A DNA stretch of 40,918 nucleotides from Planctomycetota bacterium (GTDB taxonomy: Bacteria; Planctomycetota; Planctomycetia; Pirellulales; UBA1268). Positions 1 to 9,308 of this stretch are shown piece by piece (the first letter of the stretch is position 1; each line of letters starts with the position of its first letter). Both the position numbers and the translations under genes were made by a program. The notes under the pieces were generated by a model that was not told the DNA's origin, did not search any database, and saw only the letters and a program-made list of their open reading frames with translations. The stretch is from assembly GCA_018970605.1 (NCBI GenBank), contig JAGWWA010000010.1, forward strand, positions 1 to 40,918, given 5' to 3'.

Positions 1-1325
1 TCATTCTCGGCGACTATCTGAAGGTGACCGAGGGCGACGAGGTGAAGAGCACCGGCCGGCTGCTCTCGGTGCCGGTGGGTGACGCGGTGATCGGCCGCGT
101 GCTCGACCCGCTCGGCAACCCGCTCGACGGCAAGGGCCCGGTGGTCACGGAACTTCGTCGCCCGGTCGAAACGCTCGCGCCCGGCGTGGCCGAGCGGTCG
201 CCTGTCCGCGAGCCGATGCAGACCGGCATCAAGGCCGTTGACGCGATGACGCCGATCGGCCGGGGACAGCGCGAGCTGATCATCGGCGACCGCAAGACGG
301 GCAAGACCGCGATCGGCATCGACGCGATCATCAACCAGAAGAACAGCGGCGTGAAGTGCTTCTACGTCGCCGTCGGCCAGAAAGACTCGTCGGTCGCCGT
401 GGCCATCGACACGCTCCGGAAGTACGGCGCGATGGACTACACGACCGTGATCGTCTCCGGTGCCAGCACCGCCGCGCCGCTGCAGTACATCGCCCCCTAC
501 TCGGGCACGGCGATGGCCGAGCACTTCATGTACAACGGCCAGCACGCCCTGATCGTCTACGACGATCTCTCGAAGCAGGCCACCGCCTACCGCCAGCTCT
601 CGCTGCTCATGCGGCGGCCGCCGGGACGCGAGGCCTACCCGGGCGACGTGTTCTACGCCCACAGCCGTCTCCTCGAGCGGTCGGCCAAGCTCTCGAAGGA
701 ACTCGGCGGCGGATCGCTCACGAGCCTCCCGATCATCGAGACGCTCGAAGGCGAGGTCTCGGCCTACATCCCCACGAACGTGATCTCGATCACCGACGGC
801 CAGATCTACCTCCAGCCCGACCTGTTCTTCGCAGGCCAGCGGCCCGCCATGAACGCCGGCATCTCGGTGTCGCGCGTGGGTGGTGCCGCTCAGACGAAGT
901 CGATGAAGAAGGTGGCCGGCGGCCTGCGTCTCGACCTCGCATCGTTCCGCGAGCTGGAGGCCTTCGCCCAGCTCGGCACCGACCTCGACGCCGCCACCCA
1001 GCAGCGGCTCGACCGCGGCTACCGGATGGTGGAACTCCTCAAACAGGGCCAGTTTGCCCCGATGGACATGGTCGATCAGGTGATGAGCATCTACGCCGGC
1101 ACCCGCGGCCACCTCGATGAGGTCAAGCGCGATGAGGTCGCCGACTGGGAGAAGGGCTTCCTGACCTTCGTCCGTGACCAGGTGCCCGAACTCCGCAAGC
1201 GGATCGACGAGTCGAAGGAACTCGACGCGGAGAGCGAGCGGCAGCTCGAGGCCGCGATTGCCGAGTTCAAGCGGCAGCGTGCCGCGAAGGCCGGCGGAGC
1301 CAAGCAGCTCGCCGGGGCACGGTAG
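1..1325 (+). CDS. atpA: F1F0 ATP synthase subunit alpha (5' partial)
   Basis: Alpha subunit of the F1 head. It forms the alternating alpha3beta3 hexamer and carries the non-catalytic nucleotide sites. The reading frame is open from the first complete codon at position 3 and already reads [18 protein letters not shown], an internal alpha segment, so the N-terminal beta-barrel portion lies outside the window and no start codon is present. The P-loop GDRKTGKT is visible near 288-311. The [17 protein letters not shown] segment with the inter-subunit arginine is near 868-920, followed by [18 protein letters not shown]. It ends at TAG, 40 bp before atpG. Gene order alpha-gamma-beta-epsilon is the normal bacterial one. 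Identification is secure. Confidence 0.97.
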   Translation, partial: ILGDYLKVTEGDEVKSTGRLLSVPVGDAVIGRVLDPLGNPLDGKGPVVTELRRPVETLAPGVAERSPVREPMQTGIKAVDAMTPIGRGQRELIIGDRKTGKTAIGIDAIINQKNSGVKCFYVAVGQKDSSVAVAIDTLRKYGAMDYTTVIVSGASTAAPLQYIAPYSGTAMAEHFMYNGQHALIVYDDLSKQATAYRQLSLLMRRPPGREAYPGDVFYAHSRLLERSAKLSKELGGGSLTSLPIIETLEGEVSAYIPTNVISITDGQIYLQPDLFFAGQRPAMNAGISVSRVGGAAQTKSMKKVAGGLRLDLASFRELEAFAQLGTDLDAATQQRLDRGYRMVELLKQGQFAPMDMVDQVMSIYAGTRGHLDEVKRDEVADWEKGFLTFVRDQVPELRKRIDESKELDAESERQLEAAIAEFKRQRAAKAGGAKQLAGAR

Positions 1326-1365
1326 GCATCCTCGTTTGGCAGCCGCACGCTGAAAGTCGCACATC

Positions 1366-2247
1366 ATGGCAAAAGCCCGGGCACTCGACCGCCGCCGCAA
1401 ATCGGTGAAGAACATCCGCAAGATCACGCGGACGATGGAGCTCATCGCCACCGCGCGGTTCAAGAAGGCGATGGACCGCTCGATCGCGGCCCGCGACTAC
1501 ACCAAGCACCTGGCAAAGATCCTGGAGAACATCGCCAGCGTGGGCGCCGACGTGGCCCACCCGCTGCTCGAGAGCAGGCCGACGCAGAAGGCGGCCGTGC
1601 TCGTGCTCACCGGCAACCGCGGCCTCTGCGGCGGCTACAACTCCAACATCGTGCGGCAATCGGTCGCCCTGCTCGGCCAGTGGAAGAGCGAACAGGTGCC
1701 CGTGCACGTGAGCGTGTCGGGCAAGCGGGGCATCTCGGCGTTGAAGTTTCGCGGGGCCGACATCGCCGAGCGGTACACCCAGTTCGAAGACAAGCCCGAG
1801 TTCGCCGCCGTTGCGCCGATCGGTCGGGCCTATCTCGACGCCTATTCCCGTGGCGAAATCGACCGCCTCGATGTGGTCTACACGCGATTCCACTCGATCG
1901 CGAAGCAGGAAGCGGTGACGGAGACGCTCCTGCCGCTCGCGCCGCCGCAGGCCTCCGGCGCTGCAGCATCGGCCAAGCTCGCGTCTGACGAGTACGCCTT
2001 CTACCCGTCGGCCGGCAGCATCCTCGAGGAGATCCTTCCGGCGAGCTTCCTGTCGCGGCTCTTCAAGTGCTTCCTCGACGCCGCCGTCAGCGAGCAGGTG
2101 GCTCGGATGGTGGCCATGAAGGCGGCCACGGAGAACGCCGGCGGCCTGATCAAGAGCCTCTCCCGGCAATACAACAGGGCGCGGCAGTCGCAGATCACGG
2201 GCGAGATCATGGAGATCCTCGGCGGCGTTGAGGCCCTCAAGAAATAA
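1366..2247 (+). CDS. atpG: F1F0 ATP synthase subunit gamma
   Basis: Central rotor shaft of F1, transmitting c-ring rotation to the catalytic sites. The 293-residue product has normal family length. The N-terminal helix reads MAKARALDRRRKSVKNIRKI with TRTMELIATARFKKA behind it. The C-terminal helix contains MVAMKAATENAGGLIKSL and NRARQSQITGEIMEI, the paired coiled coil typical of gamma. The Rossmann-like middle includes LTGNRGLCGGYNSN. The ATG is the first in-frame start and follows atpA by 40 bp. atpD starts 31 bp after its stop, consistent with one operon. No anomaly seen. Confidence 0.97.
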   Translation: MAKARALDRRRKSVKNIRKITRTMELIATARFKKAMDRSIAARDYTKHLAKILENIASVGADVAHPLLESRPTQKAAVLVLTGNRGLCGGYNSNIVRQSVALLGQWKSEQVPVHVSVSGKRGISALKFRGADIAERYTQFEDKPEFAAVAPIGRAYLDAYSRGEIDRLDVVYTRFHSIAKQEAVTETLLPLAPPQASGAAASAKLASDEYAFYPSAGSILEEILPASFLSRLFKCFLDAAVSEQVARMVAMKAATENAGGLIKSLSRQYNRARQSQITGEIMEILGGVEALKK

Positions 2248-2272
2248 CTGGATTCCCCCTAGCAAAGGCTGA

Positions 2273-3709
<1,437 letters not shown>

Positions 3710-3729
3710 GAAAAGACGAGAACACTCCC

Positions 3730-4155
3730 ATGGCAGACACGAAGCAGTCCGGTTCGGTGCGGTGCGTGATCGTCACGCCCGAGCAGACGAGCCTCGACAC
3801 CCAGGCCCGATCGGTCACGCTGCCGCTGTTCGACGGCCTGCGGGGCGTCGGTCACGGCCATTCGCCCTTCATCGGCCGCCTCGGCGCCGGCGAGGTGCGG
3901 ATCGTGGGCGAGCAGGGAGGGCCGGCCGACGCCGTCCGCAGCCTGTTCGTTGAAGGCGGCTTCGTGGAGGTGGGGCACGACGCGGTGACGGTGATCACCC
4001 AGCGGGCCGTGCCGGCAGAGAAGGTGGATGCGGCCGCCGCCCGCGCCGAGTTGGAGAAGATCTCCAGCACCCGCGCCACGGGCGACGAGGCGATAGACGC
4101 CAAGCTCAAGGCCGAAGACGCGGCTCGGGCCCTGGTCCGCACCGCCACCCGCTAG
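3730..4155 (+). CDS. atpC: F1F0 ATP synthase subunit epsilon
   Basis: Small F1 stalk subunit that contacts gamma and the c-ring and can inhibit ATP hydrolysis. The product has 141 residues, close to the usual size. The N-terminal beta-sandwich reads RCVIVTPEQTSLDTQARSVT, then LPLFDGLRGVGHGHSPFIGR and FVEGGFVEVGHDAVTVITQRA. The C-terminal helical hairpin is alanine- and lysine-rich (AAAARAELEKISSTRATGDE). The position as last gene of atpA-G-D-C, 20 bp after atpD, supports the call. An 89-bp inverted-repeat element begins 42 bp after the stop codon. Confidence 0.93.
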   Translation: MADTKQSGSVRCVIVTPEQTSLDTQARSVTLPLFDGLRGVGHGHSPFIGRLGAGEVRIVGEQGGPADAVRSLFVEGGFVEVGHDAVTVITQRAVPAEKVDAAAARAELEKISSTRATGDEAIDAKLKAEDAARALVRTATR

Positions 4156-4197
4156 CACCTGCTTTCAACCGCGCGGGTTAGCGTCTCTCACATAAAA

Positions 4198-4286
4198 GCC
4201 CCGAGCGCGAGCGAGGGGATCACGCCGCGTGGGCGAGAAGATCCTCTCGTTTCACGACGCTGAATCCCCTCGCTTCCGCTCGGGGC
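4198..4286. repeat. 89-bp inverted-repeat element, copy 1
   Basis: Two 23-bp arms (4198-4220 and 4264-4286) are complementary with two mismatches and enclose a 43-nt loop. The left arm begins GCCCCGAGCGCGAGCGAGGG. It lies between atpC and the BMP-family gene. Copy 2 at 5537-5625 has the same arms and exactly the same loop length. Similarity continues about 30 bp past the right arm (…GCGGTGGGCTCGGGGCT…). The hairpin could act as a bidirectional transcript end between the convergent genes, but there is no clear T-tract. Confidence 0.85.
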
Positions 4287-4332
4287 TTCCCGTGTTCGCG
4301 GTGGGCTCGGGGCTGCTTCGCTCGTCGCACAA

Positions 4333-4366
4333 GGGCGCCAACCTGTGCATGCCCTTCGTGGCGCCC
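4333..4366 (-). terminator. Possible hairpin after the BMP-family gene
   Basis: GGGCGCC (4333-4339) pairs with GGCGCCC (4360-4366) across a 20-nt loop, ending 6 bp beyond the stop codon of the minus-strand BMP-family gene. There is no run of U after the stem, so this is at most a weak or factor-assisted transcript end. Confidence 0.3.
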
Positions 4367-4372
4367 CGTCGA

Positions 4373-5353
4373 TTACTCACCAACTGGCCGGTCGGCACTC
4401 GGGGCGATCACGATGGCGCCCACCTTGATCGCGTTCTGCCGCTCGCGGACGAGTTCCAGCACGTCAGCCGGCAGCTTCTCGTTCCAGCCATGCCAGGGGG
4501 CGAGCACCGCGCCGCCCCGGGCAAGCGACGAGAAATCGATGTAGTTCTCGGAGCGAATCATGCCGGCGGTGGAGAGTTTCGTCACGTGGTCGATGAGCGG
4601 AGCCATGCTCCACACCGGGCCGGTGAGCACCGTCTCCGGCCCCTCCGCGGTCTGATCGACGAGATTGCCAAACGCGAGCACGCCTTTCTCACGGGCACCT
4701 TCGATCGCCCCCTCGCGCTCGGCCCAGATCAGGTCGGCGCCGGCGGCGATCTGGGCGAGCGCCGCCTGTTTCGCCTTCGGCGGGTCGTACCATGACTCGA
4801 TGAACGTGACCTTCACCTTGGCTGACGGATTCGCGTCTTTGACGCCCTGGATGTAGGCATTGATCGCCCGGTGGACCTGCGTGTCGCTCTTGCCGGCGAC
4901 CACGCCGACGACGCCCGACTTCGTCAGCCGTCCGGCGGCGATACCGCAGAGGTAAGCCGGCTCGGAGAGGTTGCTGTCGAACGTGGAGAGGTTCGGGGCG
5001 ACGGGCGGCTGCGACGTGCCGACCAGGAACGTGATTCCGGGATTCGCGGCGGCCGCGGCCTTGATGGCGTCGAGCGACTCGACGCCGTCGGCGACGATCA
5101 CATCGGGGCGACGGACGAGGGCCGAGTTGAGGCCCGAAGCCATCGCAGCGGCGGTGGCGAGTTTGTCCTGCCAGGCGTAGGTGATCCGCCCAGCCTTTTC
5201 GGCATCCTGCAGGGCCTTGTGGATCACCTGATTCCACGGCTCTTCGAGGGGCGTGGCATACGCCGCGAACACGACAGGCACCTTGGCAGGGGACTGCCCA
5301 AGGCATGCGGACGACACGAGCAGGCAGAGCAGGGACGCGAGCAGGGCACGCAT
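4373..5353 (-). CDS. BMP/PnrA-like substrate-binding protein
   Basis: Periplasmic binding protein of the basic membrane protein (BMP, PnrA/Med) type. Family members bind nucleosides or related ligands for ABC importers. The 326-residue product starts MRALLASLLCLLVSSACLGQ, an export signal; SSAC is only a poor lipobox, so ordinary signal-peptidase cleavage is possible. Family features seen: VFAAYATPLEEPWNQ at the mature N-terminus, LVRRPDVIVADG, PGITFLVGTSQPP, EPAYLCGIAAGRLTKSGVVG with VVAGKS behind it, and ADLIWAEREGA. I chose the ATG at 5353 because it begins the signal peptide and has GGAGA about 10 nt upstream; the longer frame to 5515 adds an arginine-rich stretch with no signal. No permease or ATPase gene is adjacent, so the ligand and transporter are unknown. 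Confidence 0.85.
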   Translation of the reverse strand: MRALLASLLCLLVSSACLGQSPAKVPVVFAAYATPLEEPWNQVIHKALQDAEKAGRITYAWQDKLATAAAMASGLNSALVRRPDVIVADGVESLDAIKAAAAANPGITFLVGTSQPPVAPNLSTFDSNLSEPAYLCGIAAGRLTKSGVVGVVAGKSDTQVHRAINAYIQGVKDANPSAKVKVTFIESWYDPPKAKQAALAQIAAGADLIWAEREGAIEGAREKGVLAFGNLVDQTAEGPETVLTGPVWSMAPLIDHVTKLSTAGMIRSENYIDFSSLARGGAVLAPWHGWNEKLPADVLELVRERQNAIKVGAIVIAPSADRPVGE

Positions 5354-5685
5354 GGCAGATCGTCTCCGGAGGCAGGGACTCCCAGAGACTAGCGAAGCAC
5401 ATCTCCCCCGGCCCATGCCGATTCCGCCGGGAAAACGAGGGTTTTTCGGCACGGCCAACGCGTTCCAGGGTGGGCTCGAGGCAGCCGAGGCCCCTTGCCG
5501 TGCGGCCTGCGACACAACGAACCCTGCTCACAAAAAGCCCCGAGCGCCAGCGAGGGGATCACGCCCTGCGGCCAAAAAGAGCCTCGCCTTTCACGACCCT
5601 GGATCCCCTCGCTCCCGCTCGGGGCTTCCTGAGATCGCGGCGGGCTCGGGGCTCCCCCGAATCCGGCCATTGCCGGGCGCCCCGT
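5354..5685. other. Intergenic region with repeat copy 2
   Basis: 332 bp between the start of the BMP-family gene and the end of the serine acetyltransferase gene. The half next to the BMP-family gene should hold its promoter, but I see no convincing -35/-10 pair. The other half holds the second 89-bp inverted-repeat element and its conserved tail. No additional gene is supported. Confidence 0.6.
5537..5625. repeat. 89-bp inverted-repeat element, copy 2
   Basis: Arms at 5537-5559 and 5603-5625 (GCCCCGAGCGCCAGCGAGGG at the left) enclose a 43-nt loop. Orientation is the same as copy 1. Loop sequences of the two copies are related but diverged (both begin CACGCC and contain TTTCACGAC), while the arms are nearly identical. 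The tail after the right arm (…ATCGCGGCGGGCTCGGGGCT) is also shared. Copies 1 and 2 bracket the BMP-family gene. Confidence 0.85.
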
Positions 5686-6693
5686 TCAGATCTGCCAGTC
5701 GTTGCCCGCGTCCTGTTCGGGTGCCTCGCCCCGCATGCGGAGCTTCGGCTTCTCGAGCACCACCGTCGTATGCGGATCGACCGACCGCGTGAGCCACACG
5801 CTCGAGCCGATCACCGAGTCGTGGCCGATCCGCGTGGCCCCGCCGAGCACGGTGGCGTTGGCATAGATCACGACGCGATCTTCGATCGTCGGATGCCGCT
5901 TGGTGCCGCGAACGAGATGGCCGTCGGAGTCGGTCTGAAACGACAGCGCACCCAGGGTGACGCCCTGGTAGATCTTCACGTGGCTGCCGATCTCGCACGT
6001 CTCGCCGATCACCACGCCGGTGCCGTGATCGATGAAGAAGTGGTCGCCGATCGTGGCCCCCGGATGGATGTCGATGCCGGTCCGCGTATGCGACCACTCC
6101 GCCATCATCCGCGGAATGAGCGGCACCTCGAGCCGGTGGAGCAGGTGGGCGAGCCGATGGATCGTCACCGCCTCGAGACCGGGATAGCAGAAGATGACTT
6201 CGTCAAGCGTCCGGACGGCCGGGTCGCCGTCGAAGGCCGCCTGCACATCGGTCGCCAGGATGCGGCGAAGATCGGGGATCCGTTCGAGAAACTCGACCGC
6301 CTTCGCCTGGCCGAGGGCCTCGAAATCACCTTCCTCGGTGCAGTGCTTTGCCGCTTCCGACGCGACCGGCAGATCGACGCCTTGTTCGGCGGCGGTCCGC
6401 TGCGCGGCGACGCTGTGCCGCAGTGCCCGGCCGATCTGCGTGGTGAGCTTGTCGTGCAGGCCGTCGATGAGGTCGCCGACGTGATACGTGACGTTGCCGA
6501 GGTGCAGGTTCTCACGCCGCCGGTAGCCCGGGTAGAGAATCTCCTTGAGATCCTCGCAGACGGAGATGATCGACTCGTAGTTCGGCAGCGGGCAGTGGCC
6601 GAGGTAGTGGATCGTCGGGACTTCCTGATACGTCTCGACGATCCGCCGCGTCAACTCGGGCAACTGCTCCTTGATCCGCACGTCGGTGGCCAT
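5686..6693 (-). CDS. Serine O-acetyltransferase (EpsC type)
   Basis: Transfers acetyl from acetyl-CoA to L-serine, giving O-acetylserine for cysteine synthesis in the cytoplasm. The 335-residue product has the long N-terminal helical region of the EpsC-type enzymes and a C-terminal left-handed beta-helix. Motifs: [20 protein letters not shown], then [40 protein letters not shown], and [20 protein letters not shown]. These contain the histidines and the [11 protein letters not shown] segment expected of the active site. The ATG at 6693 begins [14 protein letters not shown]. No cysteine synthase gene is nearby. Confidence 0.92.
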   Translation of the reverse strand: MATDVRIKEQLPELTRRIVETYQEVPTIHYLGHCPLPNYESIISVCEDLKEILYPGYRRRENLHLGNVTYHVGDLIDGLHDKLTTQIGRALRHSVAAQRTAAEQGVDLPVASEAAKHCTEEGDFEALGQAKAVEFLERIPDLRRILATDVQAAFDGDPAVRTLDEVIFCYPGLEAVTIHRLAHLLHRLEVPLIPRMMAEWSHTRTGIDIHPGATIGDHFFIDHGTGVVIGETCEIGSHVKIYQGVTLGALSFQTDSDGHLVRGTKRHPTIEDRVVIYANATVLGGATRIGHDSVIGSSVWLTRSVDPHTTVVLEKPKLRMRGEAPEQDAGNDWQI

Positions 6694-6879
6694 GGATTCG
6701 ATGGTAGAGGCGGGAAACCGGGCCGGGCAAACGAGTCACTCGTACGGTCGGCCCGGCCGACCCCGGATGTTGAGGGTTCCCGGGGAATCGAGCCGAAAAA
6801 CCCGTGACCAGGCCGCGTCGGGGAAATCCTGGAAGGATATGCCGCCGACCCCGGCCGGGGCTCATGCCTCCCACCGGCG

Positions 6880-6907
6880 GTGCAGGTTGGCGACCTGAAC
6901 CAGCACC
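6880..6907. repeat. Degenerate GTAGC-palindrome motif
   Basis: GTGCAGGTTGGCGACCTGAA followed by CCAGCAC is a diverged relative of the GCACAGGTT-N-AACCTGTGC palindrome that occurs again 20 and 49 bp downstream. It lies between hisA and the serine acetyltransferase gene. Confidence 0.45.
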
Positions 6908-6926
6908 ACGCCCGGCCCGATTCGCC

Positions 6927-6949
6927 GCAGGTTGAAAACCTACGGCTAC
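6927..6949 (-). repeat. GTAGC-palindrome motif, copy 1
   Basis: On the plus strand GCAGGTTGAAAACCTACGGC then TAC. On the minus strand it reads GTAGCCGTAGGTTTTCAACC then TGC. It is a short hairpin with AGGTT/AACCT arms, 28 bp past the hisA stop codon. Confidence 0.7.
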
Positions 6950-6955
6950 TTTCTC

Positions 6956-6980
6956 GCACAGGTTGATAACCTGCGGCTAC
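6956..6980 (-). repeat. GTAGC-palindrome motif, copy 2, carrying the hisA stop
   Basis: On the minus strand GTAGCCGCAGGTTATCAACC then TGTGC. The TAG of the leading GTAGC is the stop codon of hisA (6979-6977), so the repeat overlaps the end of the coding sequence. The CAGGTT/AACCTG arms could form a small 3'-end hairpin. Confidence 0.75.
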
Positions 6981-7693
6981 TCTCCGGCGGCGGCGAGCGC
7001 ATCGGGGAGCGTGAACGCATCGTCGTAGAGCGCCCGGCCGACGATGCAGCCGGCGCAGCCGATCCCAGCCACCCGGCGGATGTCGTCGAGCGTGGCGATG
7101 CCGCCCGAGGCGATCACCGGCGCGGTGGCCGCGGCGAGCATCTCGCCGAGCGCGGCGAGATTCGGCCCGGCCAGCGTGCCATCGGTCGCGATGTCGGTGT
7201 ACACGATCGCCGCGAGCGGCAGGTCGGCATGCCGGCGGGCGACGTCCACTGCCACCAGCGGGCTCGTGTCGATCCAGCCGCGAGTGGCGACCCGACCATC
7301 CCGGGCGTCGAGGCCGAGAACGATCCGACCCGGGTACGCGACGGCGAGCCGCTCCAGCAGCGCCGGATCCTCCACCGCCACGCTGCCGAGGATCACCCTG
7401 GCAAGCCCCGCTTCGAGATAGGCCTCCGCCGTCTCGAACGTGCGGATCCCGCCGCCGATCTGGCAGGGAACGGCTGCAGCCGCGGCCATCCGACGAACGA
7501 GGTCGGCCTGCACGGCCGAACCCGCCTTCGCGCCGTCGAGATCGACGATGTGAAGCCTCTTCGCGCCCCCCGCGAGGAATCGCGAGACCATCGCCACGGG
7601 ATCGCTGCCGAACACGGTCTCCTTGGCATAGTCACCCTGCAGAAGCCGCACGCAGTTGCCACCACGCAGGTCGATCGCCGGCCAGAGTTCCAT
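6977..7693 (-). CDS. hisA: HisA, ProFAR isomerase
   Basis: 1-(5-phosphoribosyl)-5-[(5-phosphoribosylamino)methylideneamino] imidazole-4-carboxamide isomerase, fourth step of histidine synthesis. The 238-residue (beta/alpha)8 barrel has normal length. Seen: MELWPAIDLRGGNCVRLLQG with the first catalytic Asp, LHIVDLDGAKAG, PCQIGGGIRTFETAEAYLEA, IVYTDIATDGTLAGPN with the second catalytic Asp, VIASGGIATLDDI and GCIVGRALYDDAFTL. The ATG at 7693 begins the family N-terminus; the open frame runs further upstream without similarity. hisH lies 58 bp upstream. HisF is not in the window. Confidence 0.95.
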   Translation of the reverse strand: MELWPAIDLRGGNCVRLLQGDYAKETVFGSDPVAMVSRFLAGGAKRLHIVDLDGAKAGSAVQADLVRRMAAAAAVPCQIGGGIRTFETAEAYLEAGLARVILGSVAVEDPALLERLAVAYPGRIVLGLDARDGRVATRGWIDTSPLVAVDVARRHADLPLAAIVYTDIATDGTLAGPNLAALGEMLAAATAPVIASGGIATLDDIRRVAGIGCAGCIVGRALYDDAFTLPDALAAAGE

Positions 7694-7751
7694 CAAAGAG
7701 CTCCGCACGAGGGGAGGGGAGGGAAGGGGAGTGGTGCGAGGGGAGCAGACA

Positions 7752-8351
7752 TCAACCGCGGCCGATGAATGAAGAGAGCAGCCGCAGTCCCACGGCCTGG
7801 CTCTTCTCGGGATGAAACTGCGTCGCGAACAGCCGCCCCCGGGCGACCGCCGAGACGAACTCGCCGCCGTAGTCGGTGACCGCGGCCACCAGCGACTCGT
7901 CACCCGGCCGCGCGTGATAGGAATGGACGAAGTAGTACCAGTCGGGCCCCTCCGCGAGCGACGCCCCGTCACGCCACCGGACCGTATTCCAGCCCATGTG
8001 GGGCACCTTCATGCCCGCGGGCAGGTCGAACCGCACAACCTCGCCGGGAAGCAGCCCGAGCCCCTCGTGCCGCCCCCCCTCGAGGCCGGCCTCGAAGAGC
8101 AGCTGCAACCCCATGCAGATGCCGAAGAACGGCTTCTCTGCCCGCACATGGGCCACGATCGGCTCGATGAGCCCGCGGTCACGAAGCGCCCGCATCGCAT
8201 CGCCGAAGGCCCCCACACCGGGCAGCACCACCCGCTCCGCCTCGGCCACCACCTGGGGATCGTCGGTGATGCGGGCCGCCACGCCGAGCTTTTCAAACGC
8301 CTTCTGGACGCTCCGCAGATTGCCGCTGCCGTAGTCGACGATCGTCACCAT
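7752..8351 (-). CDS. hisH: HisH, imidazole glycerol phosphate synthase glutaminase subunit
   Basis: Class I glutamine amidotransferase that supplies ammonia to HisF for making imidazole glycerol phosphate and AICAR. The 199-residue product has normal length. It begins MVTIVDYGSGNLRSVQKAFE, carries the oxyanion and phosphate-loop segment VVLPGVGAFGDAM, the nucleophile motif FFGICMGLQLLFE with catalytic Cys, and ends with the catalytic His/Glu in LFATQFHPEKSQAVGLRLL. The ATG at 8351 was preferred to the in-frame start at 8387 because it matches the family N-terminus. hisA follows, and the OmpA-domain gene ends 32 bp upstream. Confidence 0.95.
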   Translation of the reverse strand: MVTIVDYGSGNLRSVQKAFEKLGVAARITDDPQVVAEAERVVLPGVGAFGDAMRALRDRGLIEPIVAHVRAEKPFFGICMGLQLLFEAGLEGGRHEGLGLLPGEVVRFDLPAGMKVPHMGWNTVRWRDGASLAEGPDWYYFVHSYHARPGDESLVAAVTDYGGEFVSAVARGRLFATQFHPEKSQAVGLRLLSSFIGRG

Positions 8352-8383
8352 GCGGCGGAGTGTAGCAGGCGACCGGGGGCCGG

Positions 8384-9232
8384 TCACTTCGACGCCATGT
8401 CAACCGCGGCACGATCAGGATAGATCACCAGTTCGACCCGCCGGTTCCGCAGCCGGCCCGCCGCCGTGGCGTTGGAGACGAGCGGATGATTCGCGCCGTG
8501 GGCCACGAGGAACAGCTGGCTCTCGTGCATCGAGGTTCGGGTGGTGAGGAAATCGAAGACGGCCGCCGACCGGGCGGCCGTGAGCTGGTGAGGCGACGCC
8601 CATGCGGCATTCTGCAGCGGCTCCGTGTCGACGTGCCCTTCGATGCCGATGAAATGCCCAGGGTAGACCCGCTCCAGTTCGGCCGAGACCTGCGTGAGGA
8701 CGGCCGCCCCTTCGGGCAGGAGATTGGCGGTGCCGCCGTCGAACAGCCGGTCGGCAGGGATGTCGATCCGGATCACGGCGCCGTCGAACCGCGGCTGCAG
8801 ATCGGGAAGCTTGAGCTGCGTCATCGCCGATTGCATGACCACGGGCGTGGCCGAGACGCCGCCGTCGTTGCCGACCCGTGGCGGCTTGTCGGCGCCCGGC
8901 GGCAGACCGGCGGCCCGCGACTGCGCGAGCTGCGACGATGTGCTCGCGAGCTGGTCGCGAAGCGCCGCGATCTCGTCCTGCATCACCTGCGACTCCTGCC
9001 GCGTCCGCATCAGCGCCGCCTCCAGCTGCCGGCCGTCGACGTCGGCGTAGGAGGGAGTCAGGGAGGATGCGGAGACCTGCGGCATCGTGTGCGCCGGCGC
9101 GGCGACGCCCGGCGGCGGTTCGAGGTTCGGCGGCGGCACAGCCTGCTTCTTGAAGGGGTTGCTCGCGCAGCCGCACGCAGCCGTGGCGACAAGCGCGGCG
9201 ACGAGCGGCATGAACTGGACGCGCAACGGCAT
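8384..9232 (-). CDS. OmpA-domain lipoprotein
   Basis: Probable cell-envelope lipoprotein. The N-terminus MPLRVQFMPLVAALVATAAC followed by GCAS is a hydrophobic signal with a cysteine-containing lipobox. A proline-rich linker follows, then a short coiled coil around QLEAALMRTRQESQVMQDEI and AALRDQLASTSSQLAQ. The C-terminal half is an OmpA/MotB-like peptidoglycan-binding domain: RLFDGGTANLLPEGAAVLTQ, FIGIEGHVDTEPLQ, LTAARSAAVFDFL, LVAHGANHPLVSN and RLRNRRVELVIYP, the last being the classic NRRVEL end. The start is ATG at 9232 or the adjacent GTG at 9235. It sits between a prepilin-peptidase-like gene and hisH. Binding of peptidoglycan is inferred from the domain. Confidence 0.85.
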   Translation of the reverse strand: MPLRVQFMPLVAALVATAACGCASNPFKKQAVPPPNLEPPPGVAAPAHTMPQVSASSLTPSYADVDGRQLEAALMRTRQESQVMQDEIAALRDQLASTSSQLAQSRAAGLPPGADKPPRVGNDGGVSATPVVMQSAMTQLKLPDLQPRFDGAVIRIDIPADRLFDGGTANLLPEGAAVLTQVSAELERVYPGHFIGIEGHVDTEPLQNAAWASPHQLTAARSAAVFDFLTTRTSMHESQLFLVAHGANHPLVSNATAAGRLRNRRVELVIYPDRAAVDMASK

Positions 9233-9308
9233 CACGGCGCGTGAGCCTCCGGAGGGGGCGGGATCGTAGGAGGCCGGCGCGGACGAGGCAAGGCCGGCGG
9301 GCAGGGCG

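Noticed and set aside
5354-5515. Longer N-terminus for the BMP-family protein
   Set aside because: The extension is Arg/Pro/Ser-rich and would bury the obvious signal peptide; the ATG at 5353 has a ribosome site.
5305-6807. 500-codon open frame on the plus strand
   Set aside because: Antisense to serine acetyltransferase, which has all hexapeptide motifs.
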